NCBI GenBank assembly: GCA_046349435.1
Contig: JAXMCI010000040.1
Location: forward strand, 6,350-70,349
Reading direction: 5' to 3'
Length of the DNA: 64,000 nucleotides
DNA from: JAXMCI01 sp046349435
Lineage (GTDB): Bacteria; Pseudomonadota; Alphaproteobacteria; Dongiales; Dongiaceae
How positions within the stretch are numbered: position 1 is the stretch's first letter; each line of letters starts with the position of its first letter. Under the pieces are notes generated by a model, which did not search any database, was not told where the DNA came from, and saw only the letters and a program-made list of their open reading frames with translations. Positions 53,248-62,116 of the stretch are shown here, one piece after another. The translations under genes were made by a program, and so were the position numbers.

Positions 53248-53482
53248 GACACCCTCCTCTCGATCTCGCCCGGAGAACCCGGGCCGATCACCGCGGAGGG
53301 CGGAGGTCGGGCGTGGGATCCGGGATCAGGCTGGACGCGGCCGCACGGTCATAGTGGCGCCGCGGCTGCGGCCGCGTGGTGCGGGCCGGCTATGCTGGAC
53401 ATGGTCGACATCGTCTGGACGCCTGGAGCTGCCGCGATTCCCGGAACTCGGGCGCGCTCTATAGTCGAGCCGGGCGGCACCG

Positions 53483-54478
53483 TCAACCCGTGGTTGCGAT
53501 CGCCCGTCCATCTCCGTCGACGCCGGTGATGGCGCCCTGCGGCTGCAGCACCTGCAGCCGGACCCAGGCGGTGCGCTCGACCCCGGGCTCGAGCGTCAGC
53601 AGCTTCACGCCGCGGCGGGCGGTCTCGGCGATGCCGACGCCCGGCCAGGTGGCGTTGGGCTCCAGCCCGACGAGGCGGGTGATGCCGTGCCAGGGCGGCT
53701 CGGCCGTGCCGGCGAGCTCGAGCCAGAGCCAGGCGCAGGGGAAGGTCGCCTGGTCCCAGGAGAGCGCGACGCCGACGGCGCCGTCGAGGCGGCGGATGGC
53801 GAGCCAGGCGCTCTCCATCTCGTGCAGGTAGACGCAGGCGGCGATGCGGTCGCCCGGGCGGCTGAGGTCGTAGGGCCCGTCGCGGCCGGGCACGAGCGGC
53901 CAGGTGCCGGTGGCGCCGCGCCGCAGCGGGTTGGCCGGCGGGTCGTAGGTGTCCTCGACGGCGACCTTGCAGGGCGGCGCGGCGATCTCCCAGGGCGCGG
54001 CGATCAGGTCGGAGCCGAAGGTCGGGTGGTGGCCCCACATCACCTCGACCGGCCGCTCGCCGAGCAGCCGCACGCTCTCGCGCACCGTGACGAGGTCGTC
54101 CTCGACGGCGATCTCGCGCTGCATCTCGATCGGCAGGGTGTAGAGCCGGCGGCGCAGGTGGAGCCGGTTGCCGTGCTGCTCGGCCGCCCACGGCACCACC
54201 GAGGCCTCGCCGTGGAAGCCGTGGAAGGCGCCCTCGTGGCGACAGGCGTCGCCGCCATTGGGGAACAGCACCGGCCAGCCGCCGGTGTAGCGGGTCAGCC
54301 AGGCGATCTCGTCGGCCGCGCCGGCGGTGCCGAGCGGATCGGGCAGCGGGTCCCAGGGGACGGTGCCGAGCACCGAGAGGCCGCTCGGCCGGTGCCGGAT
54401 CCCGGTGATGGCGCCGCCGACGCGCGGCGTCACGGTGACGCTGAGCGCGCCGCTCTGCAGCAGCACCGGGTCGCTCAT
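53483..54478 (-). CDS. Aldose 1-epimerase family protein
   Basis: A 331-residue galactose-mutarotase-fold protein. Expected landmarks are GGWPVLFPNGGDACRHEGAF then HGFHGEAS (first catalytic His region), VMWGHHPTFG (second His) and LVGLEPNATWPG (base Glu in the LEPN motif). It would interconvert alpha and beta forms of the imported sugar. The ATG at 54478 overlaps the permease stop by four bases. It is the last gene of the sugar operon. Confidence 0.85.
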   Translation of the reverse strand: MSDPVLLQSGALSVTVTPRVGGAITGIRHRPSGLSVLGTVPWDPLPDPLGTAGAADEIAWLTRYTGGWPVLFPNGGDACRHEGAFHGFHGEASVVPWAAEQHGNRLHLRRRLYTLPIEMQREIAVEDDLVTVRESVRLLGERPVEVMWGHHPTFGSDLIAAPWEIAAPPCKVAVEDTYDPPANPLRRGATGTWPLVPGRDGPYDLSRPGDRIAACVYLHEMESAWLAIRRLDGAVGVALSWDQATFPCAWLWLELAGTAEPPWHGITRLVGLEPNATWPGVGIAETARRGVKLLTLEPGVERTAWVRLQVLQPQGAITGVDGDGRAIATTG

Positions 54479-55317
54479 TTCACCGCTCCCGCCATCAGGC
54501 CCTGGATGAAGTGCCGCTGGAACACGATGTAGAGGATCATCATCGGCGCGCTGGCGAAGACCATCCCCGCCATGGTGAGCGGGATCTGCTGCTCGTAGCG
54601 CCCCTGGAAGACGCTGATGCCGGCCATCAGCGTGCGCTTGGCGTCGTCCTGCAGGAAGATGATGGCGATCAGCAGGTCGTTCCAGACATAGAGCGCGTTG
54701 ACCACCAACAGCGTCAGCAGCGGCGCCATCGACAGCGGCAGCACGATCTTCCACAGGATCAGCAGGTCGCCGGCCCCGTCGATGCGCGCGGAGTCGAACA
54801 GCTCCTTGGGCAGGGTGCGGAAGAAGGTGGTGAGCAGGTAGACCGAGAAGGGCGTGATCAGCCCGGCATAGATCAGGATGGCGCCATGGTAGGTGCTGAT
54901 CAGGTCGAGCTGGGTGTAGAGCACGAAGAGCGGCACGATCATCACGACCGGCGGCACCGCCATCAGCGCCGTGGTGACGGAGAAGAGCAGGCCACGGCCG
55001 CGAAAGCGCATGCGCGCGATGGCGAAGGCGCCGAGCGCCGAGACGACCGTGCTGAGGAGCACCGCGCCGGCCACCAGGATGGCGCTGTTCGCCATCCAGA
55101 GGAAGAACGGGCTGTCGAACAGCACCGTGCCGTAGTGGACCAGGGTCGGGTTCTGCGGCAGGCCCAGCTTGTTGAAGGTGTACTCGTCGAGCCCCTTCAG
55201 CGAGGTCAGCAGCATGTAGATGGTCGGCACCAGCGCCAGGAACACGGCGAGGCAGAGCACGACGTGCTTGACGACGTCGCCGAGCTCGAGCGGCGGCCGG
55301 GTGCGGGCGCGGGCCAT
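54475..55317 (-). CDS. Carbohydrate ABC transporter permease, MalG type
   Basis: A 280-residue permease with six membrane spans. The EAA loop is LFDSARIDGAGDLLILWKIVLPLSMAPLLT. VPTIYMLLTSLKGLDEYTFN and WNDLLIAIIFLQDDAKRTLMAGI are typical of the CUT1 family. It starts two bases after the partner permease ends. Confidence 0.92.
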   Translation of the reverse strand: MARARTRPPLELGDVVKHVVLCLAVFLALVPTIYMLLTSLKGLDEYTFNKLGLPQNPTLVHYGTVLFDSPFFLWMANSAILVAGAVLLSTVVSALGAFAIARMRFRGRGLLFSVTTALMAVPPVVMIVPLFVLYTQLDLISTYHGAILIYAGLITPFSVYLLTTFFRTLPKELFDSARIDGAGDLLILWKIVLPLSMAPLLTLLVVNALYVWNDLLIAIIFLQDDAKRTLMAGISVFQGRYEQQIPLTMAGMVFASAPMMILYIVFQRHFIQGLMAGAVK

Positions 55318-55319
55318 GG

Positions 55320-56195
55320 CTATTCCATCGCCTCCTCGTTGGCGCGCCGGCGCACGGCGAAGAGCGGCACGATGAGCAGCAGCGAGACGAGGAACAGCAT
55401 GACCGACACGGCCGAGGCGATCCCGGGCAGGCTGATCTGGCCGAAGATGTAGAGCTCCAGCACCATGGTCGAGTTGCCGGGGCCGCCGCGGGCGCCGCCG
55501 ATGATGTAGATGTAGGCGAAGACCGAGGACAGCATGGTGATGATGCTGACCACCACGTAGAACTCGATCACCACCTTCATCTGCGGGATGATGACGTAGC
55601 GGGCGCGCTGCCACCAGTTGGCGCCCTCGATCCGCGCCGCCTCGAGCAGCGACTCGTCGAGCGCCAGCAGCCGGGCGAGGAAGAGGATGATGCCGAGCGC
55701 CGATTCGCGCCAGATGATCATCATCATCACGGTGGTGAGCGTGACGTCCGACGAGCCGATCCAGTCGAGCGCCAGGAAGTCGGCGCCGATCCAGCGCAGG
55801 AACTCGTTGACCGGCCCGCTGAACGGGAACATCCGCTTCATCACCGCGGCGATGATCGGGATCGCCAGGATGTAGGGGACGAAGAGCAGCACGCGGTAGG
55901 CCTTCCAGCCGCGGATCCGCTCGTAGAGCACGATCGAGACGACCAGCGACCAGACGACCATCGCCGGCACGGCGAGCAGCAAATAGAGATTGTGGCCGAC
56001 GGTCTCCCAGAAGAGCGGCTGGTTGAGGACCAGGCGGTAGTTGCGCCAGCCGATCCACGGCCCGTCGATGCCGCGGACCATCTTGAAGCTGAACTCGAAG
56101 ATGCGGACCAGCGGATAGCCGAAGACGAAGGCGAGCAGCAGCACCAGCGGCAGGACGTAGAGATAGGGCGTCAGCCTGGTGGATTGCTGCGGCAT
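55320..56195 (-). CDS. Carbohydrate ABC transporter permease, MalF/UgpA type
   Basis: A 291-residue permease. YLYVLPLVLLLAFVFGYPLVRIFEFSF is the CUT1 opening; the EAA loop is LLEAARIEGANWWQRARYVIIPQMKVVIEF. About six spans. Separated from the binding-protein gene upstream by a 150-base gap filled by a hairpin repeat. Confidence 0.92.
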   Translation of the reverse strand: MPQQSTRLTPYLYVLPLVLLLAFVFGYPLVRIFEFSFKMVRGIDGPWIGWRNYRLVLNQPLFWETVGHNLYLLLAVPAMVVWSLVVSIVLYERIRGWKAYRVLLFVPYILAIPIIAAVMKRMFPFSGPVNEFLRWIGADFLALDWIGSSDVTLTTVMMMIIWRESALGIILFLARLLALDESLLEAARIEGANWWQRARYVIIPQMKVVIEFYVVVSIITMLSSVFAYIYIIGGARGGPGNSTMVLELYIFGQISLPGIASAVSVMLFLVSLLLIVPLFAVRRRANEEAME

Positions 56196-56220
56196 CGCCG
56201 GGCGGTCCTGGTGCTTCAGA

Positions 56221-56339
56221 TCCCTCCCTCTCCCGCCGGCGGGAGAGGGCCGGGGTGAGGGTGCCGCGACCGCACCACCCTCACCCTCCCGTCGCTGGCG
56301 CGACGGGTCCCTCCCTCTCCCGCTGGCGCGGGAGAGGGC
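56221..56339. repeat. Triple-hairpin repeat, copy 3
   Basis: About 119 bp, CTCCCTCTCCCGCCGGCGGG to CGCTGGCGCGGGAGAGGG, same orientation and arrangement as 22773-22890. It lies between the binding-protein and permease genes of the sugar operon, the same kind of junction as copy 2. Confidence 0.85.
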
Positions 56340-56346
56340 TCGATCG

Positions 56347-57687
56347 TCAGCCGAGATCGGCCGCCCACTTCTGGAAGCTCTCCAGCATGTCGGGGTTGAA
56401 GTCCCGCCACTGCTTGGCGACGTCGGCGGCGAGGTCGCCCGCCTGCGCGCCGGTCATCTTGCCCGACACCACCTGCTGGGCGGCCGGCAGCAGCGCCTGG
56501 TCGTAGAACTGCTTCGGCGTCAGGTTGGAGATGTAGGGGATGTTGGCGGACTGGCCGAACTGCTGCCACATCCCCTTCACCACCGGGTCCTGGATGACGC
56601 TGGTGTCGAAGGCGGTGTTGGCCGGGATCCAGCTGGTCATCTCCCATTGCGCCTTCAGCCGCTCGGGCGTCTGCAGGTACTCGAGGAAGGCGGCGGCCGC
56701 CTTGGGATCCTTGGCATCCTTGGAGATGCCGAGCCCCTGGGTGTCGAGGATCGGGATGCCCGCCATCTTCCCCTTGCCGTAGACCGGCATGACCATGACG
56801 CCGACGCGGCCCTTGGTCGCCTTGCTGTCGGCCGGCACGCGGGCGCCGATCGAGAGGCCCATGGCGAGCTTGCCGGCGACGACCAGGTCGATGCCGGGAT
56901 AGAGCTCGAGCGAGGACATGTCGGGATTGAGGAAGCCCGCCTTGCGCAGCTCCTCCAGCTTGACCCAGTGCTCGTGGTACTTGGGGTCGCGGAAGTCGCG
57001 CTTGCCGGTGAAGAGGTCGACCGCCTCGCCGGTGCTGTCGATGTTCTGCGCCAGCGCGTGGCCGAAGTACCACTCGCCCCAGTAGCCGTCCTGGATGCCG
57101 CCGCCGACCGGGTGGATGTCCTTCGACTTCAGCTTCTCGCAGGCGGTGAGGAACTCCTCCCAGGTCTTCGGCGGGACGTCGGCGTTGAGGCCGGCCTTGT
57201 CGAAGAGGTCCTTGTTGTACAGCCAGATCATCGGCAGGGGGTACCAGCCCATCCGCCAGATGTGGCCGTCATAGTGGCTGAGCAGGGTCGGCTGCGAGTT
57301 CTTCAGCGTGGTCGCGTCGATCAGCCCGTCGAGCGGCTTCATGTAGCCGAGCCAGACGCTCTCCATGTGGTAGATGCCGTTCCAGAAATACTGGATGTCC
57401 GGCGCCTTGCCGGCGGCCGCCGCCGTCTGGAACTGCGACATCACCACCGCGGTGTCCTGCAGCATGGTCTTGACCGTCGCCGCCTTGTACTTGGCGACCG
57501 AGTCGTCGACGAACTTCTGCAGCCCGGGCAGCTCCTGCTCGCCCCACCACCACATGTTGAGGGTCGGCGTGTCGGCGGCCGCACCGCGCGGCAGCATGCC
57601 GCGCGCCGCGGCGGCGGCGCCGAGCCCCGCCGAGAGCACCACGAAGTCGCGGCGGGAAAGACCCTTGCCGCTGTCGTTCTCAGCCAT
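56347..57687 (-). CDS. Carbohydrate ABC transporter substrate-binding protein (MalE/UgpB family)
   Basis: A 446-residue periplasmic protein. SRRDFVVLSAGLGAAAAARG is a twin-arginine signal. LNMWWWGEQELPGLQKFVDD and KAPDIQYFWNGIYHMESVWL are typical of CUT1 binding proteins, as are WYPLPMIWLYNKDLFDKAGL and PKTWEEFLTACEKLK. No ATPase gene is present in this operon, so a shared MsmX/UgpC-type ATPase from elsewhere would be needed. The sugar is unknown. Confidence 0.9.
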   Translation of the reverse strand: MAENDSGKGLSRRDFVVLSAGLGAAAAARGMLPRGAAADTPTLNMWWWGEQELPGLQKFVDDSVAKYKAATVKTMLQDTAVVMSQFQTAAAAGKAPDIQYFWNGIYHMESVWLGYMKPLDGLIDATTLKNSQPTLLSHYDGHIWRMGWYPLPMIWLYNKDLFDKAGLNADVPPKTWEEFLTACEKLKSKDIHPVGGGIQDGYWGEWYFGHALAQNIDSTGEAVDLFTGKRDFRDPKYHEHWVKLEELRKAGFLNPDMSSLELYPGIDLVVAGKLAMGLSIGARVPADSKATKGRVGVMVMPVYGKGKMAGIPILDTQGLGISKDAKDPKAAAAFLEYLQTPERLKAQWEMTSWIPANTAFDTSVIQDPVVKGMWQQFGQSANIPYISNLTPKQFYDQALLPAAQQVVSGKMTGAQAGDLAADVAKQWRDFNPDMLESFQKWAADLG

Positions 57688-57817
57688 GCCTGTTGCCTCC
57701 TGTCCTTGTCCGTTCTCGTCCGGCGAGCGCCGGGATCGCTTCGTGCGGCGGCGCGGCTGCGCCCGGCGGATCCCGGCCTCGCCCGGGATGACCGCACCGG
57801 GCGACGGCCGGCGCCAG

Positions 57818-58600
57818 TTAAAAAGTGCTCATCAACCCGCCATCGACCACCAGCAGCTGGCCGGTCATGTAGCGGCAATAGGGCGAGGCGAGGAAGATTA
57901 CCGCGCCGGAGACGTCCTCCGGATAGCCGGTGCGGCGCAGCGGCACCTTGCCCTTGTTGACGTACCACTCGATGAAGTCGGGGGTCTCCGTCTCGTCGAC
58001 GCCGTTGACCACCGACATCGGCGTGCGCATGAAGCCCGGCGCCACCGCGTTGACCAGGATGCCGAACGGCCCGAGCTCGACCGCCATCGACTTGGTCAGC
58101 GTGATCACCCCGCCCTTGGCGGCGTTGTAGGAGCCGCACTCGCCCGACGACGCGAAGCCCTGGATCGAGGCGATCGAGACGATTCGGCCGCTGCGCCGCG
58201 CCGCCATGTGCGGGGCGACCAGCTTGGAGCCCATGTAGACCGCCTCGAGGTTGACGCCGATGGTGCGGCGCCAGTCCTCCAGCGTGTCGTTGAGGATGGT
58301 GCGGGTCGGCGGGTTGATCGCCGCGTTGTTGACCAGCACGTCGATGCGTCCGAGCCTGTCGACCGCCTCCTGCACCGCCCGGCCATAGGCGCCGTAGTCG
58401 GTGAGGTCGAGCGGAAAGGCGAGCGCCGTGCCGCCGAGCTTCGCGATCTCCGCCGCGACGCCGTGCAGCGTCTCGGCATTGCGCTCGAGCAGCACCAGCC
58501 GGGCGCCCTCCTGCGCCATCTCCAGCGCGATGGCGCGGCCGAGCCCCTGGCCCGCGCCGGTCACCACGCATACCAGGTCGGTCAGCAGGCCATGTGCCAT
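57818..58600 (-). CDS. SDR-family NAD(P)-dependent oxidoreductase
   Basis: A 260-residue classical short-chain dehydrogenase. VVTGAGQGLGRAIALEMAQEG is the cofactor motif TGxxxGxG, NNAAINPP follows, and the active site has Ser in IVSIASIQGFASSG and YNAAKGG (Tyr-x-x-x-Lys). The C-terminal GYPEDVSGAVIFLASPYCRYMTGQ then LLVVDGGLMSTF is standard. It heads the sugar operon and probably oxidises the imported sugar or its lactone. The ATG at 58600 was preferred to 58672 because the family begins there. Confidence 0.9.
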   Translation of the reverse strand: MAHGLLTDLVCVVTGAGQGLGRAIALEMAQEGARLVLLERNAETLHGVAAEIAKLGGTALAFPLDLTDYGAYGRAVQEAVDRLGRIDVLVNNAAINPPTRTILNDTLEDWRRTIGVNLEAVYMGSKLVAPHMAARRSGRIVSIASIQGFASSGECGSYNAAKGGVITLTKSMAVELGPFGILVNAVAPGFMRTPMSVVNGVDETETPDFIEWYVNKGKVPLRRTGYPEDVSGAVIFLASPYCRYMTGQLLVVDGGLMSTF

Positions 58601-58704
58601 GGGGTCGTCCGGTGTCTTGCGCCCCGCGGGGCGGATGGCGGCATAGTGGTCGCGGCGGCCGAGAGCCGTCAAGGGTTGCCGGCTGAATGTATACAGAGGC
58701 GCCG

Positions 58705-58963
58705 ATGGATGACGGCTACTGCCGGGAGATCATCGCCGCGCTGCCGCTCGAGCGCATCGAGGCGGCAGGGGCGGACGCGGTGGCGACCTGGACCCGGCTG
58801 AAGGGCGAGGCGCGCGCCGCCGCAGACGATGGCCGAGGCCCTGGCGCTGGCCGAGGAGCAGCGGCTCTATTGCTGCGATCTCGTCGACCAGGGCTTCGGC
58901 ACCGTCGAGAAGCTCGCCCAGTCGTTGCTCGGGGAGACGTGGTGGCACTTCTGGTGGGACTGA
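58705..58963 (+). pseudogene. Small conserved-looking protein, frameshifted
   Basis: From ATG 58705 (MDDGYCREIIAALPLERIEA, after GAGGCGCCG) the frame reads sensibly to about 58820. A good continuation appears one base later in the next frame: MAEALALAEEQRLYCCDLVD then QGFGTVEKLAQSLLGETWWH and a stop at 58961-58963. Joining them with a +1 shift near CGCCGCCGCAGACG gives an ~85-residue acidic protein. I do not recognise the family. An upstream ATG at 58687 is possible. It is divergent from the SDR gene. Confidence 0.45.
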
Positions 58964-58967
58964 CGCG

Positions 58968-58995
58968 AAAAGGGGCGGCCGGACCGGGCCGCCCC
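58968..58995 (-). terminator. Intrinsic terminator of the NMT1/THI5-type importer operon
   Basis: Read leftwards, GGGGCGGCC (58995-58987) pairs with GGCCGCCCC (58980-58972) around a six-base loop and is followed by TTTT. It lies 30 bases past the stop of the binding-protein gene. It could also act on the small gene ending at 58963, without a T run on that strand. Confidence 0.75.
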
Positions 58996-59024
58996 CTGCT
59001 GCTCGCGTCGATCGCGCCTCGGCG

Positions 59025-60032
59025 CTACTTGATCGCCTGGGCCTTCTCGAAGACGTCGTGGGTCCAGGCGCCCTCCGGCTTCTTCGATATCACCGGGTCG
59101 GAGCCGCCGGACAGCAGCACCTCGATGGTGCGGTCGTAGGCGGCCGGGTCGAGCCAGCCCGTGCCCTTCGGGTTGCTGCCGACCAGCTTGGCGACCTCGC
59201 CCATCATGAACTTCTGGTGCGCCTCGGTCTGGGCGCCGGTCTCGTCGTTCTTGAGGACGATCTCGGCCGCCTCGTCGGGATGCGCGACGGCGTAGTCCCA
59301 GCCCTCCATCGAGGCCTTGACGAAGCGGGCGAGCTTGTCGACCATCGCCGGGTCCTTGAGGCTCTTCTCCAGCGTGTAGACGCCGTCCTCGAGGGTCGCA
59401 ACACCCTCGTCGTCGTACTTGAAGACGACCAGCTGGTCCGGCTTGATGCCGGCGTCGAGCACCTGGCCGTACTCGTTGTAGGTCATCGTCGAGATGCAGG
59501 CCGCCTGCTTCTGCAGCAGCGGGTCGACGTTGAAGCCCTGCTTCAGCACGGTGACGCCGTCGGCGCCGCCGGTGGTCGGCAGCTTCAGCTTGGCCATCCA
59601 GTTGAGGAAGGGGTACTCGTTGCCGCCGAACCAGACGCCCAGCGTCTTGCCCTTGAAGTCGGCCGGGGTCTTGACGCCGCTGTCCTTGCGGCAGGTCAGC
59701 TCCAGGCCGGAGCGCTGGAAGACCTGGGCGATGTTGACCAGCGGCACGCCCTTCTCGCGCGTCGCCATCGCCGAGGGCATCCAGTCGAGCACCACGTCGG
59801 CGCCGCCGCCGGCGATCACCTGGCTGGGGTTGATGTCGGGGCCGCCCGGCTTGATCGTCACGTCGAGCCCGACCTTGTCGTAGAAGCCCTTGTCCTTGGC
59901 CACGAAGTAGCCGGCGAACTGCGCCTGCGTCACCCACTTCAGCTGCAGCGTGAGCTTGTCCGCCGCCTGCGCCGAAGCGGCCCCGAGCGCCACCGCGCCG
60001 GCCACCGCCACCGCACCCCAGAATGTCCTCAT
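59025..60032 (-). CDS. ABC transporter substrate-binding protein, NMT1/THI5-like
   Basis: A 335-residue periplasmic protein with signal peptide MRTFWGAVAVAGAVALGAAS then AQAADK. LTLQLKWVTQAQFAGYFVAKDKGFYDKVGL is the NMT1/ThiY signature; GGPDINPSQVIAGGGADVVLDWM and MTYNEYGQVLDAGI continue it. The family binds pyrimidine precursors, related heterocycles and sulfonates. With the neighbouring amidohydrolase, a hydantoin-, ureide- or pyrimidine-type ligand is likely. Last gene of its operon. Confidence 0.9.
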   Translation of the reverse strand: MRTFWGAVAVAGAVALGAASAQAADKLTLQLKWVTQAQFAGYFVAKDKGFYDKVGLDVTIKPGGPDINPSQVIAGGGADVVLDWMPSAMATREKGVPLVNIAQVFQRSGLELTCRKDSGVKTPADFKGKTLGVWFGGNEYPFLNWMAKLKLPTTGGADGVTVLKQGFNVDPLLQKQAACISTMTYNEYGQVLDAGIKPDQLVVFKYDDEGVATLEDGVYTLEKSLKDPAMVDKLARFVKASMEGWDYAVAHPDEAAEIVLKNDETGAQTEAHQKFMMGEVAKLVGSNPKGTGWLDPAAYDRTIEVLLSGGSDPVISKKPEGAWTHDVFEKAQAIK

Positions 60033-60056
60033 CCGTCAGTCTCCCTTGTCCGCCGC

Positions 60057-61184
60057 TCACCGCCGATAGGAAGGGTGCCAGAAGGTGAGCAGCCTTTCGA
60101 GCAGGGCCAGCACCCCGTAGAAGATCGAGCCGGCGACCGCCGCCACCGCGATGGTCGCCCACACCACGTCGACGTTCATCCGTCCGATCTCGACGCTGAT
60201 GCGGAAGCCGAGGCCCGCGATCGGCGAGCCGAAGAACTCGCTGACGATGGCGCCGATCAGCGCCAGGGTCGAGTTGATCTTGAGGGCATTGAAGATGAAC
60301 GGCAAGGCGGCGGGCAACCGGAGCTTGAGGAAGGTCTGGCCGTAGCCGGCGCCGTAGGAGCGCATCAGGTCGCGGCTCATGCCGTCGGCCGCGGCGAATC
60401 CGGCCAGCGTGTTGATCAGCATCGGGAAGAAGGTCATCACCACGATGACCGCCGCCTTCGACTGCCAGTCGAAGCCGAACCACATCACCATGATCGGCGC
60501 GATGCCGACGATCGGCACGGCGCTCACCAGGTTGCCGTAGGGCAGCAGCCCGCGCTGCAGGAAGGGGACGCGGTCGATCAGCAAGGCGACGACGAAGCCG
60601 GCGGCGCTGCCCATCGCCCAGCCGGCCAGCACCGACTTGAGGAAGGTCTGGCGGAAGTCGCCGAGCAGGGTCGGCGCCTGCGCGGCGAGCTGGACGGCGA
60701 TCCGGCTGGGCGCCGGCAGCAGCACCGGCGGCACGCCGAAGCCGCGCACGACGACCTCCCAGGCGAAGAGCAGCCAGGCGCCGAACAGCGCCGGCACCAG
60801 CCAGCCCAGCGGCGGCAGGGTGCGGGCGGCGCGCGACAAATCCTCCAGCACCAGCCAGGCGAGCAGCCAGAGCCCGGCCAGCTGCAGCCAGAGCGCGGCG
60901 GCGGCGAGGCCGAGCTCCGCCCCGGAGCCGAGCGCGGCGAGCGGCGCCACCGCGCCGGCAAGCAGGCCGGCGAGCCCGGCGACGCCGGTGACCAGCGGCC
61001 GGCGCCGGCTCGCCGCGACGATCAGGCAGCCGGCCGCCGAGAGCAGCACGCCGAGCAGGGTCATCGCGTCGTCGCGCCAGAGCAGCGGGCCGTCCGGACC
61101 GGCACCGGCCGGCAGCAGCAGGGCGGCGGCCATCAGCAGCGCGGCGAGGATCGCGGCGGCCGGCCGGCCCCAGCCGGCGCTCAT
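60057..61184 (-). CDS. ABC transporter permease with extra N-terminal membrane domain (SsuC/ThiX type)
   Basis: 375 residues, longer than the usual ~250-270 for this family. The extra ~110-130 residues form several additional hydrophobic helices (LLWRDDAMTLLGVLLSAAGC, GVAGLAGLLAGAVAPLAALG, LWLQLAGLWLLAWLVLEDL). The conserved permease follows from ALFGAWLLFAWEVVVRGFGV, with the coupling loop MRSYGAGYGQTFLKLRLPAALPFIFNALK. Its ATG overlaps the previous permease stop (ATGA). Confidence 0.88.
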   Translation of the reverse strand: MSAGWGRPAAAILAALLMAAALLLPAGAGPDGPLLWRDDAMTLLGVLLSAAGCLIVAASRRRPLVTGVAGLAGLLAGAVAPLAALGSGAELGLAAAALWLQLAGLWLLAWLVLEDLSRAARTLPPLGWLVPALFGAWLLFAWEVVVRGFGVPPVLLPAPSRIAVQLAAQAPTLLGDFRQTFLKSVLAGWAMGSAAGFVVALLIDRVPFLQRGLLPYGNLVSAVPIVGIAPIMVMWFGFDWQSKAAVIVVMTFFPMLINTLAGFAAADGMSRDLMRSYGAGYGQTFLKLRLPAALPFIFNALKINSTLALIGAIVSEFFGSPIAGLGFRISVEIGRMNVDVVWATIAVAAVAGSIFYGVLALLERLLTFWHPSYRR

Positions 61185-62116
61185 GAGCGCGGCTCCGGCG
61201 GCGTGCCCATGCGGCGCAGGGTCAGCGCCTCGACCGCGCCGACCGCCGCCACCAGCAGGGTGCCGAGCAGCGCCGCCACCACCAGGGCCGACCAGATCTG
61301 CACGGTCTGGCCATAGTAGGAGCCGCTGAGCAGCCGGGCGCCGAGCCCGGCGGTGGCGCCGGTCGGCAGCTCGCCGACGATGGCGCCGACCAGGCTGATG
61401 GCGACCGCCACCTTGAGGCTGGCGAAGAGGAAGGGCATCGCCGACGGCCAGCGCAGCTTGGCGAAGAGCTGCGCCTGCGAGGCGTTGTAGGTGCGCATCA
61501 GGTCGAGCTGCAGCGGCTCCGGCGAGCGCAGCCCCTTGACCATGCCGATGGTCACCGGGAAGAAGCAGAGATACATCGAGATCAGCGACTTCGGGATCAG
61601 CCCGGTGATCCCGATATTGCCGAGCACGACGATGATCATCGGCGCGATCGCCAGGATCGGGATGGTCTGCGAGGCGATCACCCAGGGCATCAGGCTGCGG
61701 TCGAGCGTCGCGACGTGGACGATGCCGACGGCGAGCGCGATGCCGAGCAGCGCCCCGAGCAGGAAGCCGATCAGCGTCGGCACCGCCGTCACCCAGGCAT
61801 GCAGCAGCAGGCTGCGCTTGCTGGTCGGCGGCTGCTCGGCGGTCGACTTCCAGAGCTCGACGGCGACCTGGTCGGGCGTCGGCAGCACCGGCCGCTGCAT
61901 GGAGAACGTGCCGGCGATCAGGTCGGCCGTGGTCCAGGGCGTGTCGCCGCCGGACAGCCGGTCGATCACCTGCGGCGCGTTGAGCCAGACCGCGCCGATG
62001 TACCACAGCACCAGGATGGCGAGCCCGACCGCCGCCACCGGCAGCACCCGCCCGCCGACGATGGGCGCCGCCGGGCGCCGGCGCGGCGTCGGTGCGACCG
62101 CGGCGGTGTCAGCCAT
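61181..62116 (-). CDS. ABC transporter permease (SsuC/ThiX type)
   Basis: A 311-residue partner permease. AWVTAVPTLIGFLLGALLGIALAVGI and the coupling loop LMRTYNASQAQLFAKLRWPSAMPFLFASLK identify the family; GAIVGELPTGATAGLGARLL is the usual post-loop segment. An insertion of about 50 residues (DTPWTTADLIAGTFSMQRPV) lies between TM1 and TM2, probably periplasmic. The ATG at 62116 was chosen because upstream codons are repeat sequence. No good ribosome-binding site is seen. Confidence 0.88.
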   Translation of the reverse strand: MADTAAVAPTPRRRPAAPIVGGRVLPVAAVGLAILVLWYIGAVWLNAPQVIDRLSGGDTPWTTADLIAGTFSMQRPVLPTPDQVAVELWKSTAEQPPTSKRSLLLHAWVTAVPTLIGFLLGALLGIALAVGIVHVATLDRSLMPWVIASQTIPILAIAPMIIVVLGNIGITGLIPKSLISMYLCFFPVTIGMVKGLRSPEPLQLDLMRTYNASQAQLFAKLRWPSAMPFLFASLKVAVAISLVGAIVGELPTGATAGLGARLLSGSYYGQTVQIWSALVVAALLGTLLVAAVGAVEALTLRRMGTPPEPRS

